A stretch of DNA of 64,000 nt, from the NCBI RefSeq assembly GCF_003600625.1, contig NZ_CP032489.1, forward strand, positions 620,001 to 684,000, read 5' to 3'. Source of the DNA: Arachidicoccus soli (GTDB lineage: Bacteria > Bacteroidota > Bacteroidia > Chitinophagales > Chitinophagaceae). The translations under genes and the position numbers were made by a program. Shown one piece after another: positions 34,144 through 42,883 of this stretch; the stretch's first letter is position 1, and each line of letters begins with the position of its first letter. Below the pieces are notes generated by a model. That model made no database searches and was not told the DNA's origin. It saw only the letters and a program-made list of their open reading frames with translations.

Positions 34144-34983
34144 TTACTTCTTCTTCCCTTCCTTCAATTTTTTCTTTTCGTTTGCTGGCGGTAAAAAGTT
34201 TTCCGATGTGATTATATTTTTTCCTGTTTTCTCTTCCAAAGCAAGCCTTGCATCTTTAGCGATCTTTCCGCCTTTCTTTCCTGCAACAGCATTTTGTGAA
34301 ACGCCTTTTGCCTTTTCGGTTTCGGCAATTTGTCTTGTGGAAAGTTCCGCTAGTGCCGTGAAAATAAGTTCCGCTTCACTCATGTGGTCGCGCAGATTTT
34401 GATTTTTTAGGCTTTTCAGATTTTTGTGTTGCTTCACGCTCATGCCGGTCCATTCCTCATGAATAATATTGGTGAGAAAAGCAAACTCATCCGATTTTTC
34501 CACACCACTTTCCTTCCAGTAATCTGTGAGTTTGTTGCGGGTTTCTTGCCCCGACATTCTTTGTTGAATCCACTTTTCGCTTCTGCCGAGTTTTTGCCAG
34601 TTTTCTCTTGCCCTGTCTATGCTTTGTTCTGGATTGCTTATTTCCTGCATACGTTCATAACCTACTTTTGCCAACCATTGTTTAAATGGCTCGGCTTTTG
34701 GCGAAGGAATGGATTGAATAATGCGCAGTAAAGCTTCCGTATTTGCTACATCGGTTTCTCGCATTTTTCCGTCTTCTGCTTCCATTTTCAACTGTCCCAG
34801 ATTTTGGGACACTTCACTTCCTTCCGCTTGCAGCTTGGTCTTTAAGGCATTCCAATACTTTCTCGGGCGCGGGCTTTCCGTTAAAATTTCAATCACATCT
34901 ATTACTGAAAAGAACCATTGTTCTTTTTCTTCGTCCCAATGTGTGCGGACTTTTTTACTTTCGAATAATTTGATATTGCTCAT
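34144..34983 (-). CDS. BRO-N domain protein (phage antirepressor-like)
   Basis: A 279-residue protein. The N-terminal ~110 residues match the BRO-N DNA-binding domain: IKLFESKKVRTHWDEEKEQWFFSVIDVIEILTESPRPRKYWNALKTKL, as in phage antirepressors and DinD-like proteins. The middle (GRSEKWIQQRMSGQETRNKLTDYWKE and TNIIHEEWTGMSVKQHKNLKSL) resembles the C-terminal region of DinD-type proteins. The tail is very lysine-rich and includes a GKKGGKIAKDARLALEEKTG segment. No phage structural gene is close by, so it may be a stranded remnant or a chromosomal damage-response gene. Confidence 0.85.
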   Translation of the reverse strand: MSNIKLFESKKVRTHWDEEKEQWFFSVIDVIEILTESPRPRKYWNALKTKLQAEGSEVSQNLGQLKMEAEDGKMRETDVANTEALLRIIQSIPSPKAEPFKQWLAKVGYERMQEISNPEQSIDRARENWQKLGRSEKWIQQRMSGQETRNKLTDYWKESGVEKSDEFAFLTNIIHEEWTGMSVKQHKNLKSLKNQNLRDHMSEAELIFTALAELSTRQIAETEKAKGVSQNAVAGKKGGKIAKDARLALEEKTGKNIITSENFLPPANEKKKLKEGKKK

Positions 34984-35013
34984 AGCAACAAACTTATGAA
35001 ATTCCTAAAATAT

Positions 35014-35418
35014 TTAGTAAAAAAAGTTGATTGTTTGCACCAAATCGGGATGCAAACTTTTGGCAACCGGGCAAGCATTTGCAATATGTTCTAGAATTGC
35101 TTTCTGTTTATCATCGACTTGCAAGGTTTTTGGGAAATAAATATCTACTTTGACCTCTGCGATTCGGCGTGGTTCTGCATTCATTATTTTGGTGATTTCT
35201 AATTTTGTGCCGGCTAAATCTATTCCCCAGATATCGGTTTTAATGGCCATTGTAGTAATGATGCAACTGCCCAAAGCGGTCGCTACCAAGTCAGTGGGAG
35301 AGAAGCGCTCGCCTTTCCCTTTGTTATCTGTTGGCGCATCTGTTTCAATAAGACTACCACTTTGTAGATGCTTGCAGTCAGCCCTGAGTTCGCCTTTGTA
35401 AATTATTTCTGAAGTCAT
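35014..35418 (-). CDS. OsmC family peroxiredoxin-like protein
   Basis: A 134-residue OsmC/Ohr-family protein. The two redox cysteines are conserved in GSCIITTMAIK (Cys52) and NACPVAKSLHPDL (about Cys115), the arrangement that reduces organic hydroperoxides. The N-terminal beta half contains GSLIETDAPTDNKGKGERFSPTDLVATALG. Length fits the YhfA-like or OsmC-like subgroup without the Ohr N-terminal signature. It begins at ATG 35416-35418 and is divergent from the parD gene, 121 bp from its start. Confidence 0.9.
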   Translation of the reverse strand: MTSEIIYKGELRADCKHLQSGSLIETDAPTDNKGKGERFSPTDLVATALGSCIITTMAIKTDIWGIDLAGTKLEITKIMNAEPRRIAEVKVDIYFPKTLQVDDKQKAILEHIANACPVAKSLHPDLVQTINFFY

Positions 35419-35516
35419 ATTATTTATGATTTGAGATGTATGAATTTTGAATTTGAGAATAAAGATACAGTGGAATATTTCTTTCCAAAAGAAATTTACT
35501 TTATACCCATTCTTGG

Positions 35517-35524
35517 TATATTTG
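35517..35524 (+). promoter_or_regulatory. -7 box (TATATTTG) of parD
   Basis: TATATTTG lies 14 bp before the parD ATG at 35539 and supports that start over in-frame codons farther upstream. Confidence 0.5.
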
Positions 35525-35538
35525 TGAAAACAATTTTT

Positions 35539-35784
35539 ATGGCACGCAACACATCTGTTTTACTTAGCGAACATTTTGAAACCCTCATTGATAAAGAAGT
35601 TTCTTCAGGCAGGTACAATTCCGCGAGTGAAGTCGTGCGGGATGCTTTGCGATTGTTTGAATTAGAAAAGGAGAAGATAAAATATTTGAGGAAAGAATTA
35701 GAAATGGGGGAAAAGAGAGGCATTCGCAAAAAATTCAATCCGCAGAAAAACCTGGAAAGCCTCCACAAGAAATATGTAAAGTGA
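35539..35784 (+). CDS. parD: ParD-type antitoxin
   Basis: An 81-residue ribbon-helix-helix antitoxin from ATG 35539. It begins MARNTSVLLSEHFETLIDKEVSSGRYNSASEVVRDALRLFE, the CopG/ParD DNA-binding domain, and ends in a lysine-rich segment that would wrap the toxin. The frame extends 36 codons upstream but those residues overlap the promoter. The stop codon overlaps the start of the toxin gene (TGATG). The antitoxin is intact while the toxin is broken, so it may now act only as an orphan repressor. Confidence 0.9.
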   Translation: MARNTSVLLSEHFETLIDKEVSSGRYNSASEVVRDALRLFELEKEKIKYLRKELEMGEKRGIRKKFNPQKNLESLHKKYVK

Positions 35785-36111
35785 TGCTTACTTGTCGCTT
35801 CACAGAAGAAGCCATTGAAGACTTAAACGAAATTTGGTTATACACCTTCAACGCTTGGTCTATTGAGCAGGAAGACAGATATTATCAACTGTTAATCGAT
35901 GAATGTGCCTTTGCAGCTTTGCATCCGCTGTAGCTTTGCATCCGCATAAAGGAAAATATATGGAGCATATTAAAAAGGGTTATTGTGCATCAAGAGTAAA
36001 ATCTCACATTATTTTTACAAAACGGCAAAAGATAATGTCGTTGAAATTACTAGGATATTGCAACAGCAAAGGGATATTGAAAACAAGTTGGCGAAAAATT
36101 ACTATCCATGA
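35784..36111 (+). pseudogene. parE: ParE-type toxin gene, broken by duplication and deletion
   Basis: The frame starts MLTCRFTEEAIEDLNEIWLYTF, typical of RelE/ParE toxins, and overlaps parD. A 17-bp tandem duplication (GCTTTGCATCCGC repeated at 35916-35928 and 35933-35945) shifts the frame into an early TAG after ~49 codons. Past it, the original frame continues HPHKGKYMEHIKKGYCASRVKSHIIF, and a missing T in the run near 36012 shifts it again before KDNVVEITRILQQQRDIENKL. Removing both changes restores a normal ~100-residue toxin. Its last codons overlap the start of the next gene. Confidence 0.85.
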
Positions 36112-36692
36112 GTAAACTTGACAAGAAAGAACTATCCATGCTTTCTTTCGCTACGCAAAAACAATTTGAAGAATGGCTGGCAAAATACTTTGATAAGGAA
36201 GAGGGTTTGTGGTTGCGGCTTTATAAGAAAGATTCAGGTGAAAAGTCCATAACTTACCAAGAAGCCTTGGACGAAGCACTTTGTTATGGCTGGATTGACG
36301 GGCAATTGAAGACGTATGACGAGCAATCTTTTCTAAGAAAGTTTACGCCGCGCCGCCCGAAAAGCATTTGGTCAAAAAGAAATATGGAGCATATCGAACG
36401 CCTTACTTCGCTTGGTAAAATGAAGACTTCCGGTATTGAAAAAGTAGAAGCAGCCAAGGCCGACGGAAATTGGGAAGCAGCTTATGACTCGCCGAGTAAT
36501 ATGACTATTCCGGAAGATTTTTTAGGAGAATTGGAAAAGGATAAAAAAGCGAAAACATTTTTTGAGTCTCTTAATAAGGCCAATAAATATGCCATCGCAT
36601 GGCGCTTACAAACGGCAAAGAAACCGGAAACAAGAGCGAAGCGGATGAATGTAATTCTGGAAATGCTTGCAAAAGAAGAGAAGTTTCATTAA
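36108..36692 (+). CDS. YdeI/OmpD-associated family protein
   Basis: A 194-residue protein of the YdeI/OmdA family. The core is clear: FATQKQFEEWLAKYFDKEEGLWLRLYKKDSG, then ITYQEALDEALCYGWIDGQLKTYDEQSFLRKFTPRRPKSIWSKRN and a C-terminal LNKANKYAIAWRLQTAKKPETRAKRM. Members have been linked to bacteriocin resistance, but the mechanism is unknown. Its ATG overlaps the end of the decayed toxin gene (ATGA), so it has been cotranscribed with the toxin-antitoxin pair. Confidence 0.9.
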   Translation: MSKLDKKELSMLSFATQKQFEEWLAKYFDKEEGLWLRLYKKDSGEKSITYQEALDEALCYGWIDGQLKTYDEQSFLRKFTPRRPKSIWSKRNMEHIERLTSLGKMKTSGIEKVEAAKADGNWEAAYDSPSNMTIPEDFLGELEKDKKAKTFFESLNKANKYAIAWRLQTAKKPETRAKRMNVILEMLAKEEKFH

Positions 36693-36721
36693 TGAATATT
36701 TCTCTGTAGTCTTATTGCCAA

Positions 36722-36751
36722 TTGCCACTTCTTTATTTTGTTTTACCTTTG
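36722..36751 (+). promoter_or_regulatory. Promoter of lipA
   Basis: TTG at 36722-36724 and TACCTTTG at 36744-36751 with a 19-bp spacer, a full Bacteroidota -33/-7 pair, 17 bp before the lipA ATG. Confidence 0.75.
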
Positions 36752-36768
36752 CCATTCAATGATAAAAA

Positions 36769-37716
36769 ATGGAAGAATTACTTAATATACCTTCCACACC
36801 ATGTTCTACTCCAGTTGCCGAAAAGCCGCGCACAAAAAAGCCCGACTGGCTTCGTGTGAAGCTGCCTATTGGTGAGGAATACAAGCATGTACGTGGATTG
36901 GTCGATCAACATAAATTACATACCATTTGTGAAAGTGGCAATTGCCCAAATATGGGAGAATGTTGGGGTGCTGGTACAGCTACTTTTATGATTTTGGGAA
37001 ATATTTGTACACGCAGTTGTGGCTTTTGTGCGGTTGCTACTGGTAAACCAGAAGCTGTTGATTGGGATGAACCTCAACGCGTTGCCGAAGCGATTCATTT
37101 AATGAAAGTGAAGCATGCAGTAATTACCAGCGTAGATAGAGATGAATTGAAAGATATGGGCTCCATTATTTGGCACAATACAATTAAGGCAGTAAAAGCT
37201 TTGAATCCAAATACTACATTGGAAACCTTGGTGCCGGATTTTAAAGCAAATATTGAAAATATACAACGTGTAATTGATGCGGCGCCAGACATTATTTCAC
37301 ACAATATTGAAACAGTAGAAAGGTTGACGAAGCAAGTACGTATCCAAGCTAAGTATCGTCGTAGTATGGATACTTTGCGTATCCTAAAAGAAGGAGGTGT
37401 TCGTACTAAATCAGGCATTATGCTGGGCTTGGGCGAAACTAAAGAAGAAGTAATAGAAACTTTGAAAGACTTAGCTGGAGTGAATGTAGATGTAGTAACA
37501 ATTGGTCAATATCTGCAACCTACACAAAAACATTTGCCGGTAGCACGTTTTGTTCACCCAGATGAATTTGCCGAGCTACGCGAAATTGGTTATGAATTAG
37601 GCTTTGATTATGTGGAAAGCGGCCCATTGGTTCGTTCTTCTTATCATAGTGAACGCCACGTATTACCCGGCTATGGTCGTAATAAGTGGATGAATGAAAA
37701 GGCGGCATCTGCATAA
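36769..37716 (+). CDS. lipA: Lipoyl synthase
   Basis: A 315-residue radical-SAM enzyme that inserts two sulfurs into protein-bound octanoate to make lipoamide, the cofactor of 2-oxoacid dehydrogenases. Both iron-sulfur sites are visible: the auxiliary cluster [12 protein letters not shown] (about residues 48-59) and the radical-SAM triad CTRSCGFC (about 78-85). The C-terminal RSSYH serine ligand is at about 292-296 (VRSSYHSER). It fits with the E1 gene 2.6 kb downstream, which needs lipoylated E2. The gene has its own promoter. Confidence 0.97.
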   Translation: MEELLNIPSTPCSTPVAEKPRTKKPDWLRVKLPIGEEYKHVRGLVDQHKLHTICESGNCPNMGECWGAGTATFMILGNICTRSCGFCAVATGKPEAVDWDEPQRVAEAIHLMKVKHAVITSVDRDELKDMGSIIWHNTIKAVKALNPNTTLETLVPDFKANIENIQRVIDAAPDIISHNIETVERLTKQVRIQAKYRRSMDTLRILKEGGVRTKSGIMLGLGETKEEVIETLKDLAGVNVDVVTIGQYLQPTQKHLPVARFVHPDEFAELREIGYELGFDYVESGPLVRSSYHSERHVLPGYGRNKWMNEKAASA

Positions 37717-37752
37717 TATTATTTTAGCAGTCAATAAGCTAATAGCCTTGTT

Positions 37753-37800
37753 TATAAGCTAATTGGCTTATATTTTGATTTATAAGCATATTCGCTTATA
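37753..37800. promoter_or_regulatory. Operator array upstream of the SatD-type regulator
   Basis: Two 20-bp palindromes lie 28 bp apart: 37753-37772 and 37781-37800, each TATAAGC-N6-GCTTATA. A weaker third copy (ATAAGCTAATAGCCTT) lies near 37734-37749. The second covers the space between the -33 and -7 elements and overlaps the -7 box. This is the expected place for an autorepressor. Confidence 0.75.
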
Positions 37801-37804
37801 TTTG
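37774..37804 (+). promoter_or_regulatory. Promoter of the SatD-type regulator, leaderless
   Basis: TTTG at 37774-37777 and TATATTTG at 37797-37804 with a 19-bp spacer. The -7 box ends 4 bases before the ATG at 37809, so the mRNA would start at or next to the start codon. Confidence 0.75.
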
Positions 37805-37808
37805 TAAG

Positions 37809-38417
37809 ATGATAGCCATCTTGACTGGAGATATTATCAATTCGGAAGGACAGGAAAAAACTGTTTGGCTTAATGCGCTTAAAACGGTTTTGTCCGCTAA
37901 GGGTAATTCCCCAAAGGATTGGGAAATTTATCGTGGCGACGAATTTCAGTTGCAGTTATCAAACGCTGAAGATGCTTTACACACAGCATTTCAACTAAAA
38001 TCTCATATTAAATCATACGAAAATATTGATGTTCGCATTGCTATTGGTTTAGGCGATAAGACATTGAATGCGCGCAAGATTACAGAGTCTAACGGATCAG
38101 CTTTTGTTAATTCGGGACGAAAGTTTGATGACTTAAAAAAAGAAAAATTGAGTTTGGCAATTGTTTCAGGAAACGAAATTTTTGACAAAGAAATGGACTT
38201 GTTGTTAAAATGGGTATTGGTGAGTATTGATAGTTGGACGGCTGTTTCGGCCGAAATAGTTTACCTGTTTTTAAATAACCCTACACTTTCTCAAACTGAT
38301 GTGGCACATCAGCTGAAAATTCAGCAATCTGCAGTTAGCCAGCGCTTAAAAAGGGCTAATTTTGATTTACTTATACAATTGATTGATTTTTATAAGGAAA
38401 AAATCCTTTCACTATGA
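37809..38417 (+). CDS. SatD family protein with C-terminal HTH
   Basis: A 202-residue SatD-family protein. The first ~130 residues (MIAILTGDIINSEG, WEIYRGDEFQLQLSNAEDAL, VRIAIGLGDKTLNARKITESNGSAFVNSGRKFD) resemble a nucleotide-cyclase-like ferredoxin fold, as in SatD domains. The C-terminal ~50 residues contain a helix-turn-helix (TLSQTDVAHQLKIQQSAVSQRLKRANFD). The palindromes in its promoter suggest autoregulation. It overlaps the next gene by 4 bp (ATGA). Partner DUF3307 is now interrupted by an IS. Confidence 0.85.
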   Translation: MIAILTGDIINSEGQEKTVWLNALKTVLSAKGNSPKDWEIYRGDEFQLQLSNAEDALHTAFQLKSHIKSYENIDVRIAIGLGDKTLNARKITESNGSAFVNSGRKFDDLKKEKLSLAIVSGNEIFDKEMDLLLKWVLVSIDSWTAVSAEIVYLFLNNPTLSQTDVAHQLKIQQSAVSQRLKRANFDLLIQLIDFYKEKILSL

Positions 38418-38742
38418 TGATCTTTATAAAGCTATTGTTGGCGCATCTCTTAGGTGATTTTGTTTTGCAGCCGAATGCATGGGTTCATGAGAAAGAAAGA
38501 TTGAAAATTAAAAGCCCCAAACTCTATTATCGTATATTACTGCATGGTTTTTTGTCATTGCTATTCATAGGAGATATTCGGTTTTATAAATGCGCAATCC
38601 TAATAGTGCTTTCACATTTTATCATCGATGTATCCAAATTATATTTTCAAAATTCGAAAAATAAGCGGCAATGGTTCTGGCTGGATCAATTAGGACATAT
38701 TTTAGTACTTATTAATAAGAGTATAATTTAGTTTGTATATTG

Positions 38743-38750
38743 TATATTTG
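38743..38750 (+). promoter_or_regulatory. -7 box (TATATTTG) of the IS630 transposase
   Basis: TATATTTG ends 3 bases before the transposase ATG at 38754, another near-leaderless arrangement. No TTG is found at the right distance. Confidence 0.45.
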
Positions 38751-38753
38751 CAG

Positions 38754-39794
38754 ATGTCAAATAAAAATGGGATAAATAAGAGCGTTCGTGGTAGTAAGGA
38801 AGCGCAAGAAAAAGTAAGGCTGTTGGTTGTTGCGTTTCTTCAGAAGCAAGAAGGGTCGCAATCGCAAGCTGCACGTTTGTATGGATTGAGTTTAGGAGGT
38901 GTTCATAAGATCTGGGCTCGTTATAAACAAAAAGGCAAACGTGGACTTAGCTCAAGGAAACGTGGGGTATGCAATGGTAAAAAGATAAACGGCAAGCAAG
39001 CCTCAGAAGTACGTAACCTTATTAAAGACAAACTTCCGGAACAATTGAAGTTGAGTTTCGGTCTTTGGACACGAGAAGCGGTACAACAGTTGATATTAGA
39101 CAGATATGGCATCGCACTAAGCCGCTGGCAAGTTGGGAGGTATTTGAGAAGTTGGGGATATACGCCGCAGAAGCCCATCCGTAAAGCGTTTGAACAGAAG
39201 CCGGAGCAGGTAAAGCAGTGGTTGGAAAAGGAATATCCCGCTATAAAAAATCGGGCAGCAAAGGAAAAAGCAGTTATTTATTTTGGCGATGAAACAGGTA
39301 TGCGCAGCGACCATCAGGCAGGCAGAAGCTATGCACCCAAAGGCGAAACACCTGTCATAAAAAGTACAGGGCAACGATTTTCCTTAAACATGATTTCGGC
39401 CATTAGTAATAAAGGGCATTTACAATTTATGATAATAGAAAGGTTCAATGGTGAAGTATTTATAGATTTTTTGAAACGGATGATACGCTATAGTAAAGAG
39501 AAAATATTCTTCGTAACCGATGGACATCCGGCGCATAAAACAAAGAAGCTGCAAGAATGGTTGGAAGAAAACAAAGAGCGGATAGAATTGTTTTTTATTC
39601 CGCCGTACAGTCCTGAGTTGAACGCACAAGAATATCTAAACCAAGATGTAAAGACCAACGTGATTGGCAAAAAGCGCCCAATCAACAAGGCTCAAATGCG
39701 CATGGGTGTTGAATCTTTTATGAACAAACGTAAAAATAACAGAAAGCAGGTGCAAAAATATTTCCATGCAAAACACGTCAGATATGCAGCGTAG
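38754..39794 (+). CDS. IS630-family transposase
   Basis: A 346-residue transposase from ATG 38754; a TTG 21 bp upstream lies on the -7 box. The N-terminus has two helix-turn-helix segments (SQSQAARLYGLSLGGVHKIWARY and IALSRWQVGRYLRSWGYTPQKP). The DDE catalytic core has the aspartate of YFGDETGMR (about 178), TDGHPAHK (about 258) and the glutamate of SPELNAQEYLNQ (about 290). It is full length and apparently functional. Confidence 0.95.
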   Translation: MSNKNGINKSVRGSKEAQEKVRLLVVAFLQKQEGSQSQAARLYGLSLGGVHKIWARYKQKGKRGLSSRKRGVCNGKKINGKQASEVRNLIKDKLPEQLKLSFGLWTREAVQQLILDRYGIALSRWQVGRYLRSWGYTPQKPIRKAFEQKPEQVKQWLEKEYPAIKNRAAKEKAVIYFGDETGMRSDHQAGRSYAPKGETPVIKSTGQRFSLNMISAISNKGHLQFMIIERFNGEVFIDFLKRMIRYSKEKIFFVTDGHPAHKTKKLQEWLEENKERIELFFIPPYSPELNAQEYLNQDVKTNVIGKKRPINKAQMRMGVESFMNKRKNNRKQVQKYFHAKHVRYAA

Positions 39795-40316
39795 AAGATT
39801 TATACAAACTAAATAACTAAACGATTAATATTTTTATTAGCCTGGCTTGGCAAAATGATGCTATTCAAATTGCCGATTTATGGAATGACAAAAACATTAT
39901 TCTTTTAACGGGGATTGTTCTATTAACTACACCAACTGCGGTTCTAATTAAATCTATTATTTCTGGTTGGACACCCACCTATAATAATTCTCTGGAAACA
40001 TCTTCTCTTCAAAACGCGGGGAAATATATCGGTATCTTGGAAAGATTATTTGTATTTCTTTTTGTGATTACCCATCACTGGGAAGGTATCGGATTTTTAC
40101 TTGCAGCAAAGTCAATTTTTCGCTTTGGGGATTTAAAAGAAGCGCGAGATCGTAAACTAACGGAATATGTGATGATTGGTACATTGTTGAGTTTTGGCGT
40201 GGCTTTAATTACGGGTATTGGTTATATATTAATAAATTAAAAAAACAGGTTAAACTGAATTGTTTTTTTAGTTATTGCGTAATTATTATTACATAAAAAA
40301 TTACTATTTTTATAAA

Positions 40317-42719
40317 ATGGAAAAGCAAGAAATGAATGTGGAAAATAATGACATGCTCTCTTTCGAAGACTTCAGAAAATCTGTATTAGAAGATTATCGA
40401 ATAGCTGTAGAGAGTCGCGAAACTGGATTGCTGGGACGAAGAGAAGTATTAACAGGTAAGGCAAAATTTGGTGTATTCGGTGATGGGAAAGAAATCGCAC
40501 AAGTAGCAGCAGCACGTTTTTTCAAGCCTGGGGATTTTCGTTCAGGATATTATAGGGATCAGACTTTTGCATTTGCCACAGGCATTGGAAATATTGAGCA
40601 ATTTTTTGCACAAATGTACGCCGATACTGATATTATAAATGAACCGCAGAGTGGTGGTCGCAATATGGTGAGCCATTTTACGACACCCAATGTTGATGAA
40701 AACGGTAACTGGCTTCCCCTTGTAGAAATGAAGAATACTGCTTCTGATATGGCGCCCACAGCGGGACAAATGCCTCGTGCTTTGGGTCTTGCTTTTGCTT
40801 CAAAACAATTTCGTAACAATCCCGCTTTACAGCAGTTAGAAAAATATAAACATCTTTCTAAGAACGGTAATGAAGTTTGCTTTGCCACTATTGGCGATGC
40901 AGCCACCTCAGAGGGCCATTTCTGGGAAATAATAAATGCTGCCGGCGTATTGCAAGTACCTTTAGCTGTTTTTGTTTGGGATGATGGATATGGTATTTCG
41001 GTACCTACAGCCAAACAAACGACCAAGGGTTCTATTTCAGAGGCTTTACGTGGTCTTCAAAAAGAAGAAAATACAAATGGTATTGATATCTATGCATTGA
41101 AAGGTTGGGATTATGCCGGTATGTGTGAAACCTTGGAAACGGCTATTGAAAAAATAAGAGTAACACATACGCCAGCTGTTTTTCATATTCAAGAAAATAC
41201 ACAGCCACAAGGTCATTCTACTTCGGGTAGTCACGAACGTTACAAATCACAAGCACGCCTTCAATGGGAGCGCAATTGGGATTGTATGAAGAAAATGAAA
41301 GAGTGGATGTTGGACACAGGTATTGCAAATGAAGACGATTTGACAAAAATCCATTTCGAAGCAAAACAAAAAGTAAAAGAATGTCGTAATACAGCTTGGG
41401 CTAATTATATCAATCCGATTAAACAAGAGTGTCAAAAAGCAGCTTCGTTAATCAATAATATTGTTGTAAACAATAACGCAATAAAAGAGAAAATAACTTC
41501 TTTGGTAAAAGAACTCTTAGTCAATAGAGAACCTTTGCGTAAAGATATTATGAGTACTGTTGCGCAAGTTTTGGAATTAGTAAACTTTGATAAGAATAGT
41601 ACGGCAGAATTAATGTCTTATTATCAAAATAATAGAAAAAAATGGAATGACTTGTATGATAAATATCAATACGATGAGGGGCCTAAATCCGGTTTGAAAG
41701 TAAAAGCAGTCGCTGCGGAAATATTACCCAATGCGCCGTTCATTAATGGATTTGAAATTCTGAATAAATATTTTGATCAGTTATTTTCACATAATAGCTC
41801 GGTAATTGCATTTGGAGAAGATTTGGGTAAAATAGGAGATGTTAATCAAGGTTTTGCCGGTTTACAAGAAAAGCACGGAAATGAACGAATTTTTGATACG
41901 GGTATTCGCGAATTGGCTATAATGGGTAAGGGCATTGGGCTTGCGTTGCGAGGCTTACGACCTATTGCAGAAGTGCAGTACCTCGATTATTTATTATATG
42001 CGTTAGAACCTTTGAGTGATGACGTGGCATCCTTGCATTATCGAACTGCTGGAAAGCAAAGTTGTCCAATAATTGTGCGTACACGCGGACATCGATTAGA
42101 AGGTATGTTTCACAGTGGATCGCCGATGGGTATGGTTTTAAATGCTCTTCGCGGATTTTATATATGTGTACCAAGAACCATGACACAAGCTGTAGGTCTT
42201 TATAATGCGTTATTGAAAACCAATACACCCGGTTTGATGGTAGAATGCTTAAATGGTTATCGATTGAAAGAAAAGTTACCAAGTAATCTTTTGGAATTCA
42301 CAGTTGCATTGGGTGTACCGGAGATTATTCGGGAAGGAAATGATGTGACCATAGTTTCTTATGGCTCCGTTTTAAGAATTATAGAAGAAGCTGCCGATAG
42401 ACTTGCCTTAATGAATATTCATTGTGAAATAGTAGATGTGCAAACTTTATTGCCTTTCGACGTGGATCATGCTATTAAAAAATCTTTAGAAAAAACAAAT
42501 AGAATTGTTTTTGTTGATGAAGATGTCCCTGGTGGCGCAGCCGCTTATATGTTTAATAAAGTGATGGAAGAGCAACAGGGTTATCGCTTATTGGATGTAG
42601 CACCAAGAACCATTACCGGGAAAAATCATAAACCTGCCTATGGCAGTGATGGCGACTATTTCAGCAAACCCAACGCCGAAGAAATTATTGATGTGATAAG
42701 AGAGATGATGGTGGAGTAA
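40317..42719 (+). CDS. 2-oxoacid dehydrogenase E1, fused alpha and beta subunits
   Basis: An 800-residue single-chain E1 from ATG 40317 (an upstream frame start adds an Asn/Tyr-rich 14-residue tail and is unlikely). The alpha half (about 1-380) has the TPP motif GDAATSEGHFWEIINAAGVLQVPLAVFVWDDGYGIS. The beta half (about 470-800) has FGEDLGKIGDVNQGF, HRLEGMFHSG and a C-terminal transketolase-like domain with DEDVPGGAAAYMF. It decarboxylates a 2-oxoacid and passes the acyl group to lipoyl-E2; branched-chain 2-oxoacid is the most likely substrate, but pyruvate cannot be excluded. E2 and E3 genes are not adjacent. Confidence 0.92.
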   Translation: MEKQEMNVENNDMLSFEDFRKSVLEDYRIAVESRETGLLGRREVLTGKAKFGVFGDGKEIAQVAAARFFKPGDFRSGYYRDQTFAFATGIGNIEQFFAQMYADTDIINEPQSGGRNMVSHFTTPNVDENGNWLPLVEMKNTASDMAPTAGQMPRALGLAFASKQFRNNPALQQLEKYKHLSKNGNEVCFATIGDAATSEGHFWEIINAAGVLQVPLAVFVWDDGYGISVPTAKQTTKGSISEALRGLQKEENTNGIDIYALKGWDYAGMCETLETAIEKIRVTHTPAVFHIQENTQPQGHSTSGSHERYKSQARLQWERNWDCMKKMKEWMLDTGIANEDDLTKIHFEAKQKVKECRNTAWANYINPIKQECQKAASLINNIVVNNNAIKEKITSLVKELLVNREPLRKDIMSTVAQVLELVNFDKNSTAELMSYYQNNRKKWNDLYDKYQYDEGPKSGLKVKAVAAEILPNAPFINGFEILNKYFDQLFSHNSSVIAFGEDLGKIGDVNQGFAGLQEKHGNERIFDTGIRELAIMGKGIGLALRGLRPIAEVQYLDYLLYALEPLSDDVASLHYRTAGKQSCPIIVRTRGHRLEGMFHSGSPMGMVLNALRGFYICVPRTMTQAVGLYNALLKTNTPGLMVECLNGYRLKEKLPSNLLEFTVALGVPEIIREGNDVTIVSYGSVLRIIEEAADRLALMNIHCEIVDVQTLLPFDVDHAIKKSLEKTNRIVFVDEDVPGGAAAYMFNKVMEEQQGYRLLDVAPRTITGKNHKPAYGSDGDYFSKPNAEEIIDVIREMMVE

Positions 42720-42883
42720 GTCATCAATAAACTGCAAAAATAAAAGCTCTTGCAAGAAATATTGCAATGGCCTTTAATCACATGCTATTCGAGATTTGTA
42801 ATTTCGAATTCTTATTCGTGCCTTTTTAATGCAAAAACAGCAGATGATAAACCCGTCGATAAGGCGTTCGATGAGACATTGCT

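Larger units (their letters stand above)
38715..39825 (+). mobile_element. IS630-family insertion sequence, 1111 bp
   Basis: TA dinucleotides flank it (38713-38714 and 39826-39827), as for Tc1/mariner-IS630 elements. Its ends share 13 identical bases (TTTAGTTTGTATA) starting 12 bases from each boundary, with the outermost 12 bases diverged. It carries one transposase in the same direction as the interrupted gene. Confidence 0.85.
38414..40240 (+). pseudogene. DUF3307 membrane protein gene split by IS630-family element
   Basis: The 5' part (38414-38714) encodes MMIFIKLLLAHLLGDFVLQPNAWVHEKERL and continues to LGHILVLIN. The 3' part (39828-40240) encodes IFISLAWQNDAIQIADLWNDKN and ends after IGYILIN. 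Deleting the element with one copy of the TA duplication joins the halves in frame as 238 codons, the expected size for DUF3307. The protein would be an inner-membrane protein with several helices and the conserved start LLLAHLLGDFVLQP. A read-in product of the left part stops at TAG inside the element; the right part could be translated from ATG 40037 as a fragment. The gene overlaps the regulator start-stop and was its operon partner. Confidence 0.9.

Noticed and set aside
34144-34983. Prophage around the BRO-N gene
   Set aside because: No integrase, structural or lysis gene is present on either side.
42744-42773. Possible terminator after the E1 gene (AAAGCTCTTGCA ... TGCAATGGCCTTT)
   Set aside because: The stem has several mismatches; it looks like a degenerate relative of the hairpin at 43682-43716.
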